Shown: positions 15,127 to 17,134 of the stretch, piece after piece
How positions within the stretch are numbered: position 1 is the stretch's first letter
How the letters are laid out: each line of letters opens with the position of its first letter
NCBI GenBank assembly: GCA_021840785.1
Contig: JAKBXD010000023.1
Span: 1 to 17,134 of the forward strand
Direction: 5' to 3'
Length of the DNA: 17,134 nucleotides
Source: Pseudomonadota bacterium
GTDB taxonomy: Bacteria > Pseudomonadota > Gammaproteobacteria > Acidithiobacillales > Acidithiobacillaceae
Notes under the pieces: model-generated
What the model saw: the letters and a program-made list of their open reading frames with translations, nothing else
Databases searched by the model: none
Told to the model about the DNA's origin: nothing
Made by a program: the position numbers and the translations under genes

Positions 15127-16481
15127 TGGCCGATTTTTCCGTATTGCCACCTGCCCTGATCGTGGATGATGAGCCGAATATCGTTGAATTGCTGGGCATT
15201 ACGTTGCAAGGTATGGGAATCGCTGTCACCGGTGCCTATTCCCTCGCAGAGGCCTTCGCCCGCCTCGCCGAAGGTGCCCCCTCTTTATGCTTGAGCGATC
15301 TGCGTTTGCCGGATGGTTCGGGTATCGATCTGGTACGTCGTCTACACGCGTTGCATCCGCGAGTACCGGTCGCCGTGATTACGGCCTACTCTTCCGCCGA
15401 TGGAGCCGTCGAGGCGATGCAGGCAGGGGCCTTTGATTACATGGCTAAGCCCATCGAACTTACGCGTCTGCGGCGACTGATATCGCAAGCCGTTGATCTC
15501 GCTCGCCTGTCACCGATGGGTTCGGACGGTACGCAAAGGTTGGTGGGCGATTCCCCGGTCATGCGGCGCTTGCGCGACGATATCCGCCGTGTCGCGCGAA
15601 GTAACGCGCCGGTACATATTACCGGTGAGTCTGGTACGGGTAAGGAGTTGGCAGCGCGTGCGATACACGCCTCGGGGGTCCGTCACGACAAGCCTTTCGT
15701 GGCCGTCAACTGCGGCGCCATTCCCGATGGACTGGTAGAAAGCGAGCTCTTTGGTGCCGAAAAGGGGGCTTACTCCGGTGCTGTACAGCGCCGCGAGGGG
15801 CTCTTTGTGGCGGCCAATGGCGGTACCATTTTCCTGGATGAGGTCGGTGAGCTACCGATGATGGTGCAGGTTAAGCTCCTGCGCGCCATTCAGGAGCGCA
15901 GCATTCGTCCATTGGGCGCATCGCGGGAAATTCCCCTGGATCTGCGTTTCATCTCCGCAACCCACCGTGATTTGCAAGAGATGGTTGTTGCCGGTAGCTT
16001 TCGTCGGGATCTCCTGTATCGATTGGATGTCGTGCGACTCCATATGCCTCCCTTGCGTGAGCATCCGGAGGACATTCCTCAGTTGGCAGAGGTGATTCTG
16101 CAGCGTATCGGGGGCGCGCAGCCTGGTGTGCCGACGCGGCTGTCTGCGGAGACTCTTGCGCGACTGGGTGGTTACGCCTTCCCCGGCAATGTCCGCGAAC
16201 TGGAAAATTTGCTGGAGCGCCGTATCGCTTTACAGCGGGACGATATTCTACCTGAAGAAGAACTTACGTCCTCTGGCCGCGTGGCGCCAGAAAACGGTGT
16301 GCTTGCCGCTGTATCGGCAAGCGCTGCCGCGGCTGGTTTAGACACGGCCGAAGCAGCATTACTGCGCCAGATGCTGGGGCAGGCCGGGGGAGACCGACAT
16401 CATGCCGCAGATCTGCTGGGTGTCAGTGTGCAGTCTCTGGAACTGAGACTCAGCAGATTGTCTCTGGAAGAAATCGCATGA
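15123..16481 (+). CDS. pilR: Sigma-54-dependent response regulator PilR (NtrC family)
   Basis: Transcriptional activator, partner of PilS, expected to drive sigma-54 promoters such as that of the major pilin gene. The 452 residues have three domains. The receiver (about 10-125) has acidic pocket D15/D16, phospho-acceptor D59 (SDLRLPDG) and K109 (MAKPIEL). The AAA+ domain (about 140-370) has Walker A GESGTGKE at 168-175 (K174), the sigma-54 contact loop GAYSGA at 215-220 (GAFTGA is usual), Walker B GGTIFLDEVGELP, and FPGNVRELENLLER. A C-terminal Fis-type helix-turn-helix (DRHHAADLLGVSVQSLELRL) is at about 425-445. The ATG at 15123 has GGAGG seven bases upstream (15111-15115) and overlaps the pilS stop as ATGA; the adjacent ATG at 15126 and an upstream start at 15105 are less likely. 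Confidence 0.95.
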   Translation: MMADFSVLPPALIVDDEPNIVELLGITLQGMGIAVTGAYSLAEAFARLAEGAPSLCLSDLRLPDGSGIDLVRRLHALHPRVPVAVITAYSSADGAVEAMQAGAFDYMAKPIELTRLRRLISQAVDLARLSPMGSDGTQRLVGDSPVMRRLRDDIRRVARSNAPVHITGESGTGKELAARAIHASGVRHDKPFVAVNCGAIPDGLVESELFGAEKGAYSGAVQRREGLFVAANGGTIFLDEVGELPMMVQVKLLRAIQERSIRPLGASREIPLDLRFISATHRDLQEMVVAGSFRRDLLYRLDVVRLHMPPLREHPEDIPQLAEVILQRIGGAQPGVPTRLSAETLARLGGYAFPGNVRELENLLERRIALQRDDILPEEELTSSGRVAPENGVLAAVSASAAAAGLDTAEAALLRQMLGQAGGDRHHAADLLGVSVQSLELRLSRLSLEEIA

Positions 16482-17134
16482 CACAGGGTGCAATGAGTGT
16501 GGCCTATCTCTTAATCGCTCTGCTCGGTCTGCTCATCGGCAGTTTCCTGAATGTGGTGGTACATCGGGTGCCTCGCCACGAATCCATCATTCATCCCGCG
16601 TCGCACTGCCCGCACTGCGGCCATCTGCTGCGGCCCTGGGAAAATATCCCGGTCCTGAGCTGGATCTTGTTGCGTGGCCGCTGCCATGATTGTGGCCGCT
16701 CCGTTGCCTGGCGGTATCCGGCGCTGGAACTCCTGACCGGCCTGCTCAGTCTGGTGGTCGCCGGGCAACTGGGCCTCACCTGGCAGCTGATCCCGGCTTT
16801 GGTGTTCACCTGGATACTGTTGGCGCTGACCATGATTGATCTGGAGACGCAGCTGTTGCCTGATCGCATTACCAAACCGGGATTGCTGATTGGGTTACTG
16901 CTGAATGGATCGGCACTTTTATGGCCGGGGATAGGGCTGGTAACGCCCCTGGATGCGTTGCTCGGTGTCTTTATTGGCTATGGCAGCCTGTGGCTGCTGG
17001 CCACGATATATTATCGGGCGACCGGACGGCACGGAATGGGCGGCGGCGATCTCAAATTGCTCGGCATGATCGGTGCGTGGCTGGGCTGGCAGGCGGGCTT
17101 CTTAACCCTGTTTATTGCGGCACTGAGCGGTGGT
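16478..17134 (+). CDS. pilD: Prepilin peptidase / N-methyltransferase PilD (N-terminal part; gene runs off the window)
   Basis: Inner-membrane aspartyl protease that cleaves type IV prepilin leader peptides and methylates the new N-terminus. The visible 219 residues are open to the window edge; the family length is about 290. An N-terminal helix LLIALLGLLIGSFLNVVVHRVP (about 11-32) precedes the cytoplasmic zinc loop with C44-P-H-C47 and C69-H-D-C72, the usual two CxxC pairs. The catalytic aspartates are D121 (TMIDLETQLLPD) and D191 in GMGGGDLKLL, the GxGD signature. Only the last helices are missing. The ATG at 16478 overlaps the pilR stop as ATGA, with GGAAG seven bases upstream; ATG 16493 is an alternative. 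Its position right after pilR, without pilC between, is unusual. Confidence 0.95.
   Translation, partial: MTQGAMSVAYLLIALLGLLIGSFLNVVVHRVPRHESIIHPASHCPHCGHLLRPWENIPVLSWILLRGRCHDCGRSVAWRYPALELLTGLLSLVVAGQLGLTWQLIPALVFTWILLALTMIDLETQLLPDRITKPGLLIGLLLNGSALLWPGIGLVTPLDALLGVFIGYGSLWLLATIYYRATGRHGMGGGDLKLLGMIGAWLGWQAGFLTLFIAALSGG

Noticed and set aside
1..17134. Mobile elements, CRISPR arrays, tRNA/rRNA genes, toxin-antitoxin or defence islands
   Set aside because: I saw no direct-repeat arrays, terminal inverted repeats, transposase or integrase motifs, or tRNA-like cloverleafs; gene content is housekeeping plus pilus genes with even codon use.

Overview
The window reads as an ordinary, densely packed chromosomal segment of a moderately GC-rich Gram-negative proteobacterium. 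The type IV pilus genes of the PilS/PilR type, a SlyD-like FKBP, RlmJ, PrmB and AnmK all fit a gamma-proteobacterium-like genome. The overall flavour suggests Acidithiobacillus or a close relative, but that is recognition by eye; I could not run a similarity search. There is no rRNA, tRNA, CRISPR array, insertion sequence, integrase, toxin-antitoxin pair or recognisable defence gene. No stretch longer than 300 bases lacks a gene; the largest gaps are about 100-125 bases.

Left part (1-6582), mostly minus strand. The 5' portion of argS (GTG start at 1084) runs off the window. It is divergent from mscS (1187-2113, plus), a small mechanosensitive channel. mscS converges with, and overlaps by 82 bases, a 14-helix-type MFS efflux gene (2032-3597, minus). 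Upstream of that lies a minus-strand operon: rlmJ - small conserved hypothetical - exonuclease III (xthA) - prmB. It joins two 50S-directed methyltransferases to a DNA repair nuclease, with xthA and prmB directly abutting (TGA then ATG).

Right part (about 6661-17134), all plus strand and nearly gapless: a YibF-like glutathione S-transferase, a second and divergent exonuclease III paralogue, hemH (ferrochelatase), a SlyD-like FKBP with a His-rich tail, anmK (TTG start), aroE, pilB, pilS, pilR and the start of pilD. Stop/start overlaps (xthA2/hemH, anmK/aroE, aroE/pilB, pilS/pilR, pilR/pilD) indicate translational coupling. The housekeeping genes lead straight into the type IV pilus block. PilB is the extension ATPase, PilS/PilR the two-component system that drives sigma-54 pilin transcription, and PilD the prepilin peptidase. 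pilC, usually between pilB and pilD, is absent from that position.

The most noteworthy signal is a run of ten G residues (13810-13819) inside the pilS coding sequence. It encodes part of the membrane sensor domain and is the longest homopolymer I see in the window. A change of one base would truncate PilS, so it is a candidate phase-variation switch for piliation, although a run this long could also arise by chance. Other points are the pair of dissimilar ExoIII paralogues, a PilR with GAYSGA instead of GAFTGA, and the mscS/MFS antisense overlap. I found no convincing evidence of a wholly new multi-gene system.
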